Of a DNA stretch of 64,000 nucleotides, positions 31,701-41,149 are shown piece by piece (the stretch's first letter is position 1; each line of letters begins with the position of its first letter). Source of the stretch: Ceratotherium simum simum (Eukaryota > Chordata > Mammalia > Perissodactyla > Rhinocerotidae); NCBI RefSeq assembly GCF_000283155.1, contig NW_004454173.1, positions 11,515,528 through 11,579,527 on the forward strand, read 5' to 3'. The position numbers and the translations under genes are program-made. Below the pieces are notes generated by a model. It saw only the letters and a list, made by a program, of their open reading frames with translations. It ran no database searches and was not told where the DNA came from.

Positions 31701-34676
31701 CTTATTCCAGCAGTAGTTCAAGTTCAAGGTGGGATACCCACCATTGGGAATGTTTTGCTTTGTCTTAAATGTCTCGTGGGAAATTTAAACACAATCAGAA
31801 GTAAGCAGAATAGTATATTAACCTCCACTCCCCAGCTTCAGTTTGCTTTATTTGTACCTTACCATTCCCACATCTCCCACAGGATTATTTTGAAGCAAAT
31901 CCCAAACATATCACTACTTCTGTAAATATTTCAGTATGTATCTCTAAAAGATAAGGATTCTGTTTGTAAAACAACCATAATAGCATTGTTAAACAAAGTA
32001 AGAGTTTCTGGTAGCAGGAGTAGAAGGGAAAGTAGAGACAGAAGTACAGAGTTTAAATGGAAAATACATTACAAATGATTCCAGGGATCCTTTAGTTTTT
32101 ATATCTCCCTGAAAGCCATTAAAAGGACTATGTGTTTGCCTCAGGTAACGCGAGGGCAACTGTGAGACTGCTTTCTGTTCCTCTGTGGACCAAGGAAGGA
32201 GAGGACTTGGGTCAGAATTAACGGGTAGAAATAGAGGAAAAGGGCCAAGGGGCCCTCAGAGTGAAACAAAGGATCTGGTCTTACCCAAAGGTGATCCCAC
32301 CCCTCCATCGTTCCTGCCAGTCTTTCTCCTTAGGCTTTGCCCAGGTAGAGCCCTTGGGGGTCTCCATGAATGACTAGGGGGAATTCTTATTCTCCCAACT
32401 TGGCTGGTTTTGGTAAAAGGTGTCCTAATTCCACCATATTCCTGGCAGCACAGGGAGATATGTTCCTGGCATGCCAAGTTAGAATTCTAGACATATTTTC
32501 CCACAGAAGCACTGCTATATATGGTTAGATTCTATAGCACTTGTTCAATGTAAATTTAAAAGACTCCCTGGATTTCCCTGGGAACCTAACTGCCATGTAC
32601 AACATTACTTCTGTGGGAAACTGCTTTTGAATTCCAAACAATTGACCTATAATGAAATTTGGATTCCAGACTGCCTATAAATTGAAGATTAGAGGTGTAA
32701 TCAGTCTTACTGATTTAATAACCTTTCCAGATTATACCATGGGTTAGGTTTTTTCTTTCTCCCAAGTTGATGGTAAGTTTTGCAAGGTCAGACCTTGTCC
32801 TTGCCCTTTCTTGTGTCTGCCAGTCGCCTCGCACATTGCAGAGCATTTAGGCACTTAATAAAATCTTGTCAGTGGATAAATTGGTTGAAAACTCGGATAT
32901 TTGTCTAGCTTCACACATGTTCCCATTTTGACTCGATTACTTTTTTCTTCTTCATTTCCAGTGAGAGGTTGACATCCTGCTAGTAAGTCTGGTGGGTGAA
33001 AGCAGAGCTATTTGAGAGCAGCAAAAGACCTGGAAGAGAGTGGAGTTTTATTTTGTTTTTAATTCATGAGACTTGTATTTGTTTGCTGAGCTCTAGCCTC
33101 TATTTATTTCTATGGTGTGTGTAGAGTTTAAAATTGCATGGTCTTTAAGAAACAGTCTTTCCACTGCCACTAAGCTTCCTGCTGAACTCACTGTAGGAAA
33201 TGGAAAGGCAGTTGTCTGGTTCAGAGTCTTTGTGCCGTAGTCATTAGTGATCTCTGTGACCCTCTCTGCAGTGGCTCCAGGCCCATGAAACACACACTGC
33301 CTCGACTGATCAATTTCCAGACAGCAGCAATGTCAGTGTCAGGTGTGGAAGTACTAATAGATTTCACATGGATGTTTGTTTTCCTAAAGAAGATATAAGG
33401 TTTTTAAGCAAAAGGTTTAAAAGAAATATGTTTCTATAGTTTTTGACCATATTAAATATTCTAGAAAGAAACAGCTATAAGGAGAGGACTTTGCCCTAAG
33501 GATTTTTGTCTAAAACAAAATCCCTTATGTCACCAGTCACTTGGACATTTGTTAAGCCCAAGAAACAAAACTTCTCAAATAGGTCAAATTCCAGACAACT
33601 AGCTATCTAAATGTAAGGCATGACATACTAATGGATTTAACACAATTTTTTTTTTCCTGGAGTAGATAAAAATAACTTTTTTGGTTTGGGAATTTTCTTC
33701 CTTTTTTGTTGTTTTTAAAATCATTTGTGTTGTGGGCCGGCCCCGTGGCTTGGCGGTTAAGTGCGCACAGTGTGCTGCCGGCGGCCCGGGTTCGGATCCC
33801 GGGTGCGCACCGACGCACCGCTCCTCTGGCCATGCTGGGGCCGCGTCCCACATACGGCAACTAGAAGGATGTGCAGCTATGACAGACAATTATCTGCTGG
33901 GGCTTTGGGGGGAAAATAAATAAATAAAAAATCTTTAAAAAAAAAAAAAAATCATTTGTGTTGCATATTAGTGTTAAATATCCTAGAAAGGAACAACTCT
34001 AAGAACAGGAATTTGTCCTTAGTGACCCACATTCAAATTGCTTCATCATTTATTTTTTTATTTTTGTATAATTTTATTTATTTTTTCCCCCAAAGCCCCA
34101 GTAGATAGTTGTATGTCATAGCTGCACTTCCTTCTAGTTGCTGCATTTGGGACGCGGCCTCAGCATGGCCGGAGAAGCAGTGCGTCGGTGTGTGCCTGGG
34201 ATCCGAACCCAGGCCGCCAGCAGCAGAGTGCGCGCACTTAACCGCTAAGCCACGGGGCTGGCCCGCTTCCTTACTTTATATAGCAGCAGTAACTAAGCCC
34301 AATATGTATGTTTTTTAAGTTCAAGAAATTGCCAGTAATTTCCAAGATGACATTCTTGTATGAATAGTAAATAGAGCATCAGTGTGTGTTCAATTTATAT
34401 AAACAAAAAGCTCTGGGATACACAGAATAAACCTAAGACATTGCTGATAGGTGTTGAAGAAATTGATCTAATGTACAGAAAGAATATCCATGACAATTTG
34501 TAGAGAACAGCTTTACCAGAGTAAGTTACAAAACATCTTTCTCTCTGTTCCTCAAGGTAATTATGCACTTTCTCTTGTTCTAGGAGTATACCATGCTGTG
34601 TCTGTTATGTGGCAAAGCCGAAGATACTATCAGTATTCTCCCTGATGACCCCCGACAAATGACTCTGTTATTCTAA
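19735..34676 (+). CDS. CHURC1: CHURC1, churchill domain containing 1 (4 coding exons)
   Basis: Complete gene for the Churchill protein, a small zinc-binding nuclear regulator first described in vertebrate embryos. Exons 19735-19773, 26703-26838, 28628-28698 and 34584-34676 join to 339 bases encoding 112 residues and TAA, the usual family length. Every junction has GT/AG and the phases agree (0, 1, 0). Cysteine pairs seen are C2-C5 (CGDC), C30-C33 (CAVC), C61-C64 (CKNC) and C88-C91 (CLLC); His59, His65, His66 and His71 lie nearby. Known structures of the family bind several zinc ions through such residues. The start is fixed by the conserved MCGDC N-terminus right after the CpG-island promoter. 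No frameshift or missing key residue is seen. In human, CHURC1 can read through into downstream FNTB; whether that happens here cannot be seen. Confidence 0.97.
20150..20300 (-). repeat. MIR SINE fragment in CHURC1 intron 1
   Basis: 'tttttgcagatgaagaaactaa' and 'gagaggggcaatcacttgccc' match the complement of the MIR core. Confidence 0.6.
20340..21050 (+). repeat. Ancient interspersed repeat in CHURC1 intron 1
   Basis: Blocks such as 'gtgctaagagcttacagttca', 'ggtgaacttcagttggaactt' and 'gagaataactgtagatgatc' resemble the unnamed family seen near 8060, 14215 and 62010. It is highly diverged. The rest of intron 1 up to 22475 shows nothing else I can support. Confidence 0.4.
22476..22731 (+). 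mobile_element. ERE2/3-type SINE with TSD in CHURC1 intron 1
   Basis: Begins GGGCCGGCCCGGTGG, has a B box region near 22530-22550, doubled 'gatgttagc' tail modules and an A-rich end. Perfect 14-base duplication AAAACTATATTCTC lies at 22462-22475 and 22732-22745. Confidence 0.95.
22746..23524. other. CHURC1 intron 1, no feature seen
   Basis: AT-rich intronic sequence without supported exons or clear repeats. Confidence 0.4.
23525..23914 (+). mobile_element. L1 ORF2 relic, left part
   Basis: Diverged L1 ORF2 wording: 'tgattctaaagggtatatgg', 'acagtaatcaagagagtgtg', 'caaaatggatcataagcctaa'. It continues after the LTR insertion at 23915-24460. Reading frames are broken. Confidence 0.75.
23915..24460 (+). 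mobile_element. Solitary LTR inserted in an L1
   Basis: A 546-base insert with a TG...CA structure and a perfect 6-base terminal inverted repeat (TGTAGG...CCTACA) splits the L1 precisely. The two flanking 5-base words, ACCTA and AGCTA, differ at one base and could be an aged target-site duplication. No internal viral coding region is present, so this is a recombined solo LTR of an endogenous retrovirus-like element. The family is not named. Confidence 0.65.
24461..25543 (+). mobile_element. L1 ORF2/3'UTR relic, right part
   Basis: Resumes at 'agctaaaactataaag' and runs through late ORF2 ('gtggagcagctggaattcac', 'tggaatattacttggcaata') to a 3'UTR and a T-rich end near 25530. Short open fragments at 24811-25163 are degraded ORF2. 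An old, immobile element. Confidence 0.8.
25544..26702. other. CHURC1 intron 1, distal part
   Basis: Contains an L2-like 3' end at about 25780-25920 ('ttgaaggtagaaacgtgac', 'cacagtagcaggcacatagc'). Nothing else is supported up to the exon 2 acceptor. Confidence 0.4.
26703..26838 (+). CDS. CHURC1: CHURC1 coding exon 2
   Basis: 136 bases, residues 14-58 plus the first base of His59. Acceptor TTTTAG, donor GTAAGT. Carries the CAVC zinc-binding pair at residues 30-33. Confidence 0.96.
27071..27326 (-). mobile_element. ERE-type SINE with TSD in CHURC1 intron 2
   Basis: Minus-strand tRNA-derived SINE (GGAGCCAGACCAGATGG start on the minus strand) with an A-rich tail seen as T runs. The 11-base duplication CAGGCACCAAT lies at 27060-27070 and 27327-27337. 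It is more diverged than the ERE1 copies. Confidence 0.85.
27985..28255 (+). repeat. MIR SINE in CHURC1 intron 2
   Basis: Near full-length forward MIR: 'gagctagggctctagaacta', 'tgtgttcaaattctggttcc', 'ggggttttgagaagattaag', ending 'gcagtaagcactcaataaat'. Confidence 0.85.
28628..28698 (+). CDS. CHURC1: CHURC1 coding exon 3
   Basis: 71 bases completing His59 and running to Gln82. Acceptor TTGGCAG, donor GTAAAT. Encodes the CKNC pair and the [12 protein letters not shown] segment. Confidence 0.96.
28699..29510. other. CHURC1 intron 3, proximal part
   Basis: No repeat or exon supported. A minus-strand open frame of 147 codons (29044-29487) has no recognisable domain. Confidence 0.4.
29526..29730 (-). 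mobile_element. ERE1 SINE with TSD in CHURC1 intron 3
   Basis: Minus-strand ERE1 starting GGGCCGGCCCCGTGGC, B box GGTTCAGATCC, tail near 29526-29560. Perfect 15-base duplication AAATCCTTCAAATTT lies at 29511-29525 and 29731-29745. Confidence 0.95.
29746..31260. other. CHURC1 intron 3, pyrimidine-rich stretch
   Basis: From about 30400 the plus strand is strongly C/T-rich, with many short open frames that carry no family signature. Nothing specific is supported. Confidence 0.4.
31265..31520 (+). repeat. L2 LINE relic in CHURC1 intron 3
   Basis: 'aaattactgcagcagccccc', 'atcctgtcactcctctgctg' and 'ttttacctctttaaagctga' follow L2 order. Confidence 0.5.
31780..31990 (+). repeat. L1-class relic in CHURC1 intron 3
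   Basis: 'ttttgaagcaaatcccaaac' and 'tcagtatgtatctctaaaag' are typical of an old L1/HAL1 fragment. Confidence 0.5.
32770..32885 (+). repeat. L2 LINE 3' end in CHURC1 intron 3
   Basis: 'ttgtccttgccctttcttgtg' followed by 'ggcacttaataaaatcttgt' is the pattern of an L2 3' terminus. Confidence 0.5.
33734..33947 (+). mobile_element. ERE1 SINE with TSD in CHURC1 intron 3
   Basis: Complete ERE1: GGGCCGGCCCCGTGGC start, intact B box GGTTCGGATCC, 'actagaaggatgtgcagct' body, A tail. 16-base duplication AAAATCATTTGTGTTG lies at 33717-33732 and 33948-33963. It faces an opposite ERE1 about 100 bases downstream. Confidence 0.96.
34050..34264 (-). mobile_element. ERE1 SINE, inverted, in CHURC1 intron 3
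   Basis: Minus-strand ERE1 starting GGGCCAGCCCCGTGGC, with B box GGTTCGGATCC. It forms a head-to-tail-inverted pair with the plus-strand copy at 33734-33947. The flanking duplication is imperfect. Confidence 0.93.
34584..34676 (+). CDS. CHURC1: CHURC1 coding exon 4 and stop
   Basis: Thirty codons (residues 83-112) plus TAA. Acceptor TTGTTCTAG. Carries CLLC at residues 88-91 and the conserved C-terminal [10 protein letters not shown]. Confidence 0.97.
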   Translation, partial: EYTMLCLLCGKAEDTISILPDDPRQMTLLF

Positions 34677-34995
34677 GGATCTTTCTGCAGTTCTGTTGTA
34701 ACTATGTTGTGTTGGCTTACATTACAGCAAGCCTGATGATTTGTCTTACTTAGTTTATAGTGGAAATTATTTGCATTTTTTTTTTCCTGCTTAGACTTAC
34801 TTATTCTTTGAAAGAAAAAGTAATTTAGGGGATTGCTGTTCTCTAGAGCTGAGCTCTTCTGCTCAAGTTCCCAGTTCACATCAGTGCAGCCAGAATGAAG
34901 TGTCTTTGTTAGCAGTTATGTGGCTAAAACATAACTAAAATGGGAGCACACCTAGTGGCTAGATCTCACTTCCAATAAAAGGAACCAGGGCTTGC
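34677..34995 (+). other. CHURC1: CHURC1 3'UTR with proximal poly(A) signal
   Basis: Non-coding sequence after the stop. A canonical AATAAA at 34974-34979 is the first good poly(A) signal. Further AATAAA words at about 37249 and 37300 could serve longer transcripts, but that cannot be decided from sequence. Confidence 0.65.
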
Positions 34996-35830
34996 TGGAG
35001 AGTCAACTGATTCTAGGACTAGGGCAGTAAATAAACAAGATAAGCTTGGAGCATATTGCACCACAAAAAAAGGAAGTGCTCAAAAGGAAAATCACAATGA
35101 TTGGGAGTACATCAAAGGGACAGAAGAGCCAAGTAAAGGAGCTCCCAGTGACCAAAGCTGGAACAATTTGAACAACCAAATAAAGTAGCATTGGATTATA
35201 ACCCAAACTATAAAATGTATATCCATGAGTCCATACTGATATAAATAAATGATTGAATAAGTAAATATATAAATTGGAGAGAATAGACAAATCTCCCATG
35301 CAAAAGAATTTCAAATAATGTACATAGATACTCTGCACTCCTTAAGTGTGGGTTATGCACAGTGATTTCCTTCCAAAGAGTATAGCATGGAAAGGGGAGA
35401 AAGTAACTTTACAGTGGAGAAACGTGGCAAACCCTCTCCAGGTGATCAAGATTAATGTCATCAATGATAAGCCATGTTGATAGCATGTACCCTTGATAGG
35501 ATGTGATGAGAGGGCACTTTACCTCTGTGGTCCTCCTCCCAAAAGCCCATACCCCAGTCTAATCATGAGAAAAACATCAGACAAATCCCAGTTGAGGGAC
35601 AAATCCCAACTGAAGAAAATACCTGACCAGTTCTCCTCAACACTGTCAAGGTCATCCAAGACAAGTCTGAGAAACTCTCACAGCCAAAAAGAGCCTAAGG
35701 AGATGTGACCACTAAATGTCATGTGGTATCCCGAATGGGATCTTCTACCAGGAAAAGGATATTTGGTATAAACTAGGGAAATAAAGTGTGGACTTCAGTT
35801 AATATAAATAGAATGGTTTCAGCTTCTCCA
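34996..35830 (+). repeat. Probable L1-class 3'UTR relic
   Basis: Wording such as 'ccaaagctggaacaatttga', 'tccatgagtccatactgata' and 'aaagtgtggacttcagttaat' resembles the 3' region of old L1 subfamilies in forward orientation. Diverged; assignment is by eye. Confidence 0.5.
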
Positions 35831-35985
35831 AAGAGATCTGGAACCTTGCATAGGTGAAAGAACACTGGCTTGGGTGTCTTAAACCCTGGCATTTAGGCCT
35901 CTCTGCCATTTGGTAGCAGTATAACCATTAAGCAAAGCATTACTCTGGACTTTGTTGTCCCCTTTCTATAAAACTGGGCTAGTAT

Positions 35986-36207
35986 GGGCCGGCCCCGTGG
36001 CTTAGCGGTTAAGTGCGTGCTCTCCGCTGCCGGCGGCCCGGGTTCGGATCCCGGGTGCGCACCGAGGCACCACTCCTCCAGCCATGCTGAGGCCGCATCC
36101 CACATACAGCAACTAGAAGGATGTGCAGCTATGACAGACAACTATGTACTGGGGCTTTGGGGGAAAAATAAATAAATAAAATCTTTAAAAAAAAAAAAAA
36201 AAAAAAA
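35986..36207 (+). mobile_element. ERE1 SINE with TSD
   Basis: Complete ERE1 with GTGGCTTAGCGGTTAAGTGC and GGTTCGGATCCCGGG boxes and a long A tail. Perfect 15-base duplication AAAACTGGGCTAGTA lies at 35970-35984 and 36208-36222. Confidence 0.96.
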
Positions 36208-36514
36208 AAAACTGGGCTAGTAAAAATTGATATTATACTTCCTTCACAGTATTGTTAGAAGATCCAAATGAATAATGAACGTAAATGCTTTGGAAGGCAT
36301 ATAAAGTACTAGATACAATAAGATGGTTTCAGTTAGTTCTTCTCATTCTGAGACCAAAACTTAAAGGGTCAGGTGTTAGAAACAAAATCGTTTCGTATTC
36401 ATATCTAAGAGACTTGGACATTTTGAACTAAGGCTTTGCTTATAAGAAAAAAAAAAAGTGAGCAAAGTGTTTGTTGTTGATATCAAGGAAAATCTGTATT
36501 GTATAACAGGGATA

Positions 36515-36705
36515 ATAATAGCTGAGGTTTATTGAGTACTTACTGTGTGCCAAGGCCTTTTTAAACCCTTATTTAATCCTCATTAATGACTCCATGAGGT
36601 AGGTACTATTGTTATCCCAATTTTGGAGCCAAAGAAACTAAGGCACAGAGAAGTTAAGTAACTTACTCAAGGTCCCACAGCTCGCACAGCGACTCACTCT
36701 CAACA
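36515..36705 (-). repeat. MIR SINE, minus orientation
   Basis: 'ttattgagtacttactgtgtg', 'catgaggtaggtactattgt' and 'aggcacagagaagttaagta' match the complement of MIR. Confidence 0.85.
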
Positions 36706-37775
36706 GTAGTGTTCAGTACGCATGACGTGTGAGGGTCTGGCAGGGTTAGGAAGTGGTTGAGAATAGCAGTGACAGCACTCTGAGGAATCGAGGCTTGTCA
36801 GGCCAAGATTTATTATTCAGAAAAGTTAAGTCAGCTGCTCCTCAGAGATCAGTTGTTTTATTCCTGGAAAATGTTTTCCACTTTCTGCAAATCTATATCT
36901 GACCTGCTGAGGAAATCGTTTGGTGAAATGAATCCAGAAAGCAGAGAAAATGCTTCATTACTTTAAATAGCAGCACTAAGCCCGTTATAGCCTCCGAATT
37001 GTCCCTTCTTGGAGTTTGCTGATGTTTCCAAGTTAGTCATTTGGAGCTCAAGAGTACAATTTTATATGCCCCTACTGATATCCTCATCTACTGCAGAATG
37101 TATAATTTTCTATGTGTTCTGGACTATATACTACAAAAATTCAAAACATGAGATCCCATCCATATATTTCATTATTATTAAACCAACATTGTGTTGTGTT
37201 TTATGATACTTTCTTTATCATCTTATGGAATTCTGTGGATCTAATAGAATAAAGACCTCTTGAACTCAGTTCTACTGAGTCCGTATTTTTCTGTTCAAAT
37301 AAAGGGGAACCAGGCAAAAGCGTTCGTTGTCTTTACTTCCGTTTCTGAGATTCAAAAAGGAAAAGAAGTCAGCTGTAGTTGTCATTGGGAATGTGGGCTC
37401 TTACTGGCACCTCATTCTTTCCGTGATGTACAGATCTGGGGTCTGCCTAGTTAGGCTCTTGGAGTTCAAAGCTCAGCATGTTGTCGTTGTGTTGTTTTAG
37501 CTAGCTCTGCCTTTCGCAAATGGTCTTGGGTTCTCCTAATATTAATTAATTGACATACTATATAGTCTGGGCACAACCAGATATGGTTTGTTACTTGTAA
37601 GTCATTACTTGTAAGTCATCACTGGGTGTATATGTTCGCCATTCTTTATCTCAATGTATCAGGAATCCTTTCAGTTTCGTTCTTGTGTTTTGTGAGCACG
37701 TTTAAGTTACTTGACTGAATTTGAGGCTCTCAGTTTTAAAATGTATGTTTCTTGACTGTAGTACAAGTCTCTATT
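36706..37775. other. CHURC1-GPX2 spacer, no gene seen
   Basis: No exon is recognised. Two AATAAA words on the plus strand near 37249 and 37300 could be distal CHURC1 poly(A) signals. A 14-base tandem duplication (TTACTTGTAAGTCA) lies near 37592-37619. Confidence 0.4.
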
Positions 37776-38250
37776 GTGAGAAACACTGTGGTGGGGTAGA
37801 AAGGAAATCAAGAGACCTGGGTCTAAAATTAGCTTTGCTGCCTGCTCATGGTGAGACGTTGGGCAAGTCTCTTATTCTATCTGTACCATGGTTTCTTCAA
37901 TGGAAAAATAGAAATAATCATACCTCCTTCACAGAGTTTTTAAATCAAAGGATGTGGGCCGGCCCTGTGGCTTGGTGGTTAAGTGCGCGCGCTGCGATGC
38001 TGGCGGCCCGGGTTCGGATCCCGGATGCGCATCGAGGCACCACTTCTCTGTCCATCCTGAGGCCGAGTCCCACATACAGCAACTAGAAGGGTGTGCAGCT
38101 ATGGCATACAACTATCTACTGGGGCTTTGGGGGCAAAAAATAAAATAAATAAAATCTTTAAAAAAAAAAAAATAAATCAAAGGATGTAATGTGAAATGGT
38201 TTATAGGTTGTGCAGTGCTGTGTACAGGCAGCCGTCAGTGGTCTTTATGC
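37776..38250 (+). repeat. MIR SINE split by ERE1
   Basis: Forward MIR core ('gaaatcaagagacctgggtc', 'ttgggcaagtctcttattct') is interrupted at 37956 by an ERE1 and seems to resume after 38187 ('aatgtgaaatggtttataggt'). Confidence 0.6.
37956..38173 (+). mobile_element. ERE1 SINE with TSD (subfamily with GCGATGCTGGC)
   Basis: Complete ERE1 sharing the CCTGTGGCTTGGTGG, GCTGCGATGCTGGC and CATCCTGAGGCCGAGTCC variants with 18119-18340. Perfect 14-base duplication AAATCAAAGGATGT lies at 37942-37955 and 38174-38187. Confidence 0.96.
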
Positions 38251-38269
38251 AGGAACTCGGAGATGGAAG

Positions 38270-38490
38270 CACAGTTGTGGTTAATAGTAGAGACTTGGGA
38301 GTCAGTCTGACCTGGGTTTAACTTGCAACTCTGCTCCTCACCAGCTCTTTGTTCTTGGCAGGTGTCTTGCTCAATTACATTCTCTTTAAATAGAGAGAAA
38401 AATTTCTCACAGGGTCGCTATAAGGATTAAATAACCTAATTATATATTAAAGTACTCACCGCAGTGTGTGAATATACTAAATGGTAGTTT
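38270..38490 (+). repeat. MIR SINE
   Basis: 'gagacttgggagtcagtctg', 'tgggtttaacttgcaactctg' and 'cgctataaggattaaataac' follow forward MIR order. Confidence 0.75.
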
Positions 38491-40330
38491 GGATGATGGT
38501 CGTGATAGTGATTATAAGAATTCACTGGATTTGAAATCACCAATTAGAGTTTGGCTCAGTGTTTCTTAAACTAAGGAGATACAGCTGTGGAAACATAGTC
38601 ATGGCAATAATGATCAATTTCAGTGTATGTATCTTGGCCCCCTAAAATCACTTATTCCAAGCTATATTTTTTGTAAAATCCCTCGGAGAAATGGTTCTGT
38701 CTGTGTCTCCTCTAAATTGAATAGCATTATCTCAGCTCTTCTGGGAAAGCTTGTTTATGAGACTTCTTCCTGCTTCCTGAGTGCCCCTAGGGAAATTTGA
38801 TTAAAAGATTTTGTTGCTCTAGGAAAGTGAGTGATTATATTAAGCTTTGCTGTGTCTGTTTATGACCATAGGCTGATAATTCTGAGGATGTAAAGGGAGA
38901 CAGACAAGATGAGGAATAAAAGAAAGGAAACAATTTCTCATTTCTCTTCATTTTAACAACAGCACAGCTAAAGATTTAGTAAAACACAATGTCCTTGTAA
39001 AACAAGTTCCTCCAGTTTTGTCTTCTCTGTGCCCTCCTGAGCCAAACCGGTCAGGTCCCTTCTGAAGCAAATAGCATTTCCCCTGTCCAAGTGAGGAACC
39101 CTCTTCCTAGCATTATGGCCCTTTCTGACTCTGCAAAATCACTTATACTCTAATTCCCATTCTTTTGGGAATCTCTAAATAATTCTTCCAACTTAAGCCT
39201 CATGGGAAAGACCCAACACATTGTACTGGCATATCAGGCCCTAAATTGCCAGTGGCAGAATGCCAGCATCCAGGATAGCTGGCTCTGCTATTGGACATAA
39301 CAACAGGCAATAGCGCTATCAAGATGAGTAAATCATACTAGCATCCAACATGAATTCTCTATTTCATTTCTTCAGGGAAGCAATTTGTCTCTGCAGTTAT
39401 TGCTCTAAAATCAGTGCTTGGTCTGGCCCCAAAAACCCATACCCCAACTGTTGGCATTAAGAGCAGGAATCTTGAAAGGCTTGAGTTTTCATGAGTCAAG
39501 TTACGGGCAGCCTTAATTTAGCAGAAGGCCCTGGAGAAGGATGCCAGGGGATTCCCACTATAACGCTCAGGTTACCCTTTTGAAATAAAGCACCAGGGAT
39601 GACATAGCTTTAGTTGAAGGTCGGACAGTGGAGATCCTTGACCTTTACTCCACACTCACTTCTCAGATGATGCAAGTGCTTAGAAAATAGTTATGGGAAC
39701 ATCATAGGAAAAGCATTTCCCCTTCAGCATTCGGGTTCTCAAGAAATGTGTCCAATTTGGAGAACTGTCCCTTCAGGGCTTCAGTGAAGAGAAGTACAAT
39801 ATTCCATCTAGTGGTCAAAGGAAAGGTAAAATGAGAAGGTGCCAGGAAGAGGTTTGTGGGGCAAAGTGACAGGACAGTGGCCTTTCAGCAGGGATCTTTT
39901 CAAGAGCATGATAGGACCTACCCGTGGTGGTGGTGGTGCTTTTTGAGTATGCCTGTGCAATGAGGAGTCTGGGGCACCGTGCTTATGCAGCCATTCAGCA
40001 GAACTCTTCTTACAGGGAACAACTATCATGTTGGCAGGTTGTGAACAGTCTATCTGAAGGGAGGCCCTCTCCCATTCCCACCCTAATGGAAAAAGAAAAG
40101 AAACCAGTCATTCATGCCTAAACTTGTTTGTCTTGTGCCTAAATTTGTAAATATGTGAGTTTGAGAAAGATAAGGGTGGAATGTGAACTGTAAAAAGGAG
40201 AGAGAGTTAGTCTAGCAAAGGATCAAAACCAAATGTTACTCATCAAGGTGATGAGGAAACAAAGTGCTCTTTGTGTTCCCAGTAACTGCACCCTCCCCGC
40301 CCTTGCTTTTAGTAAAAGTTGGCCAAATTG
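38491..40330. other. CHURC1-GPX2 spacer, no gene seen
   Basis: About 1.8 kb with no supported exon, RNA gene or mobile element. A short (GTG)n run lies near 39923-39937. Confidence 0.4.
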
Positions 40331-40531
40331 ACTTCCCAGTAATTTCTCAAGGTGCAGGTAATATTTAGTTGGCCCAGTACTCACTTCCTGATTGGAATCC
40401 TCTAACTTCCCAGTACTCTCAACCCAGGAATTTGTCGAGGTGCAGGTAATATTTAGTTGGCCCACTCCCCACAGTGGTAGTAATATCTTCCTGACTGGAA
40501 TCCTCTAACTACCCTCCCAGTACTCTCAACC
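40331..40531. repeat. Tandem duplication, two units of about 93-108 bp
   Basis: Two adjacent related units (about 40331-40423 and 40424-40531) both contain 'aggtgcaggtaatatttag' and 'ttggaatcctctaact'-like blocks and end in CCCAGTACTCTCAACC. The second has a short internal expansion (CTCCCCACAGTGGTAGTAA region). It lies about 280 bases past the GPX2 3' end. Confidence 0.8.
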
Positions 40532-40814
40532 AAAGGGCCCACTGTCTTCTCCCCCTCTTTACCGCTCATTAGCACCTCATTTCCCCAGTTCTGGAGAAGA
40601 GTCATAAAGTAATACTACAGTTAACATTTCCTGCAACTCTAACTGCCACTGCTGACCTTGACCAGGGCCTGCTTTCCAGACAGTAATTAGGATGTTCCCT
40701 TGGTCAGAGCCTCCCTCTTCCGAGCCTTTGTGTGCTGCCAGCTCCTCTGTCCCACCAGCAGTTTTGTAGCATCCTTCTACCGGCTGTCAAGGAAGAAGAC
40801 ACAGAGATCCTGGC

Positions 40815-41149
40815 CGTTTCCACACCTGGCCTTTATTGGACTCAGCTGGTAGGCTGGCTTGGGGCCCTTCACACGTCTCAGACACCGCCCATACAGGTTT
40901 AGGAAGGTGCCATCATTCTGTGAAGGCCCAGAGCCCACCCAATTCTTGGATCCCCGAGTTGAATCACCAACCAGAAGGGTGGGGGAGGGAAAGGAAACAG
41001 GCAGACCAGAAAGGCAAGGCTTTTCAATGAAGGGAACTGATCCCAAGGGACAGCTTAGGTCCAGCAGTGTCTTGTCAAGGCACACTGAATCCTAAGGAAA
41101 GACACTCTGGGGCTGGATGGAGTAGATCTGTGTGCTGAGCAGCTCGTGT
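40815..41149 (-). other. GPX2: GPX2 3'UTR with poly(A) signal
   Basis: Runs from the TAG at 41152-41150 to about 15-20 bases past the canonical AATAAA at 40837-40832 on the minus strand. It contains the SECIS element. Its length of roughly 330 bases fits a compact selenoprotein message. Confidence 0.85.
40861..40932 (-). promoter_or_regulatory. GPX2: SECIS element of GPX2
   Basis: On the minus strand: ATGA at 40916-40913, a 12-base upper-helix strand, unpaired AAA at 40900-40898, and TGA at 40880-40878. GGCACC after ATGA pairs with GGTGTC before TGA, including one G-U. The lower stem GGGCCTTCACA pairs with TGTGAAGG(G)CCC, leaving one bulged G. This is the canonical SECIS layout: quartet core, about 12-base spacing to the AAs, and a short apical helix after the AA bulge as in form 2. 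It directs selenocysteine insertion at the UGA in exon 1. Confidence 0.92.

Noticed and set aside
33599..33923. Open frames on both strands with words like [11 protein letters not shown]
   Set aside because: These are translations of an ERE1 SINE. The same peptide recurs at every ERE1 copy in the window.
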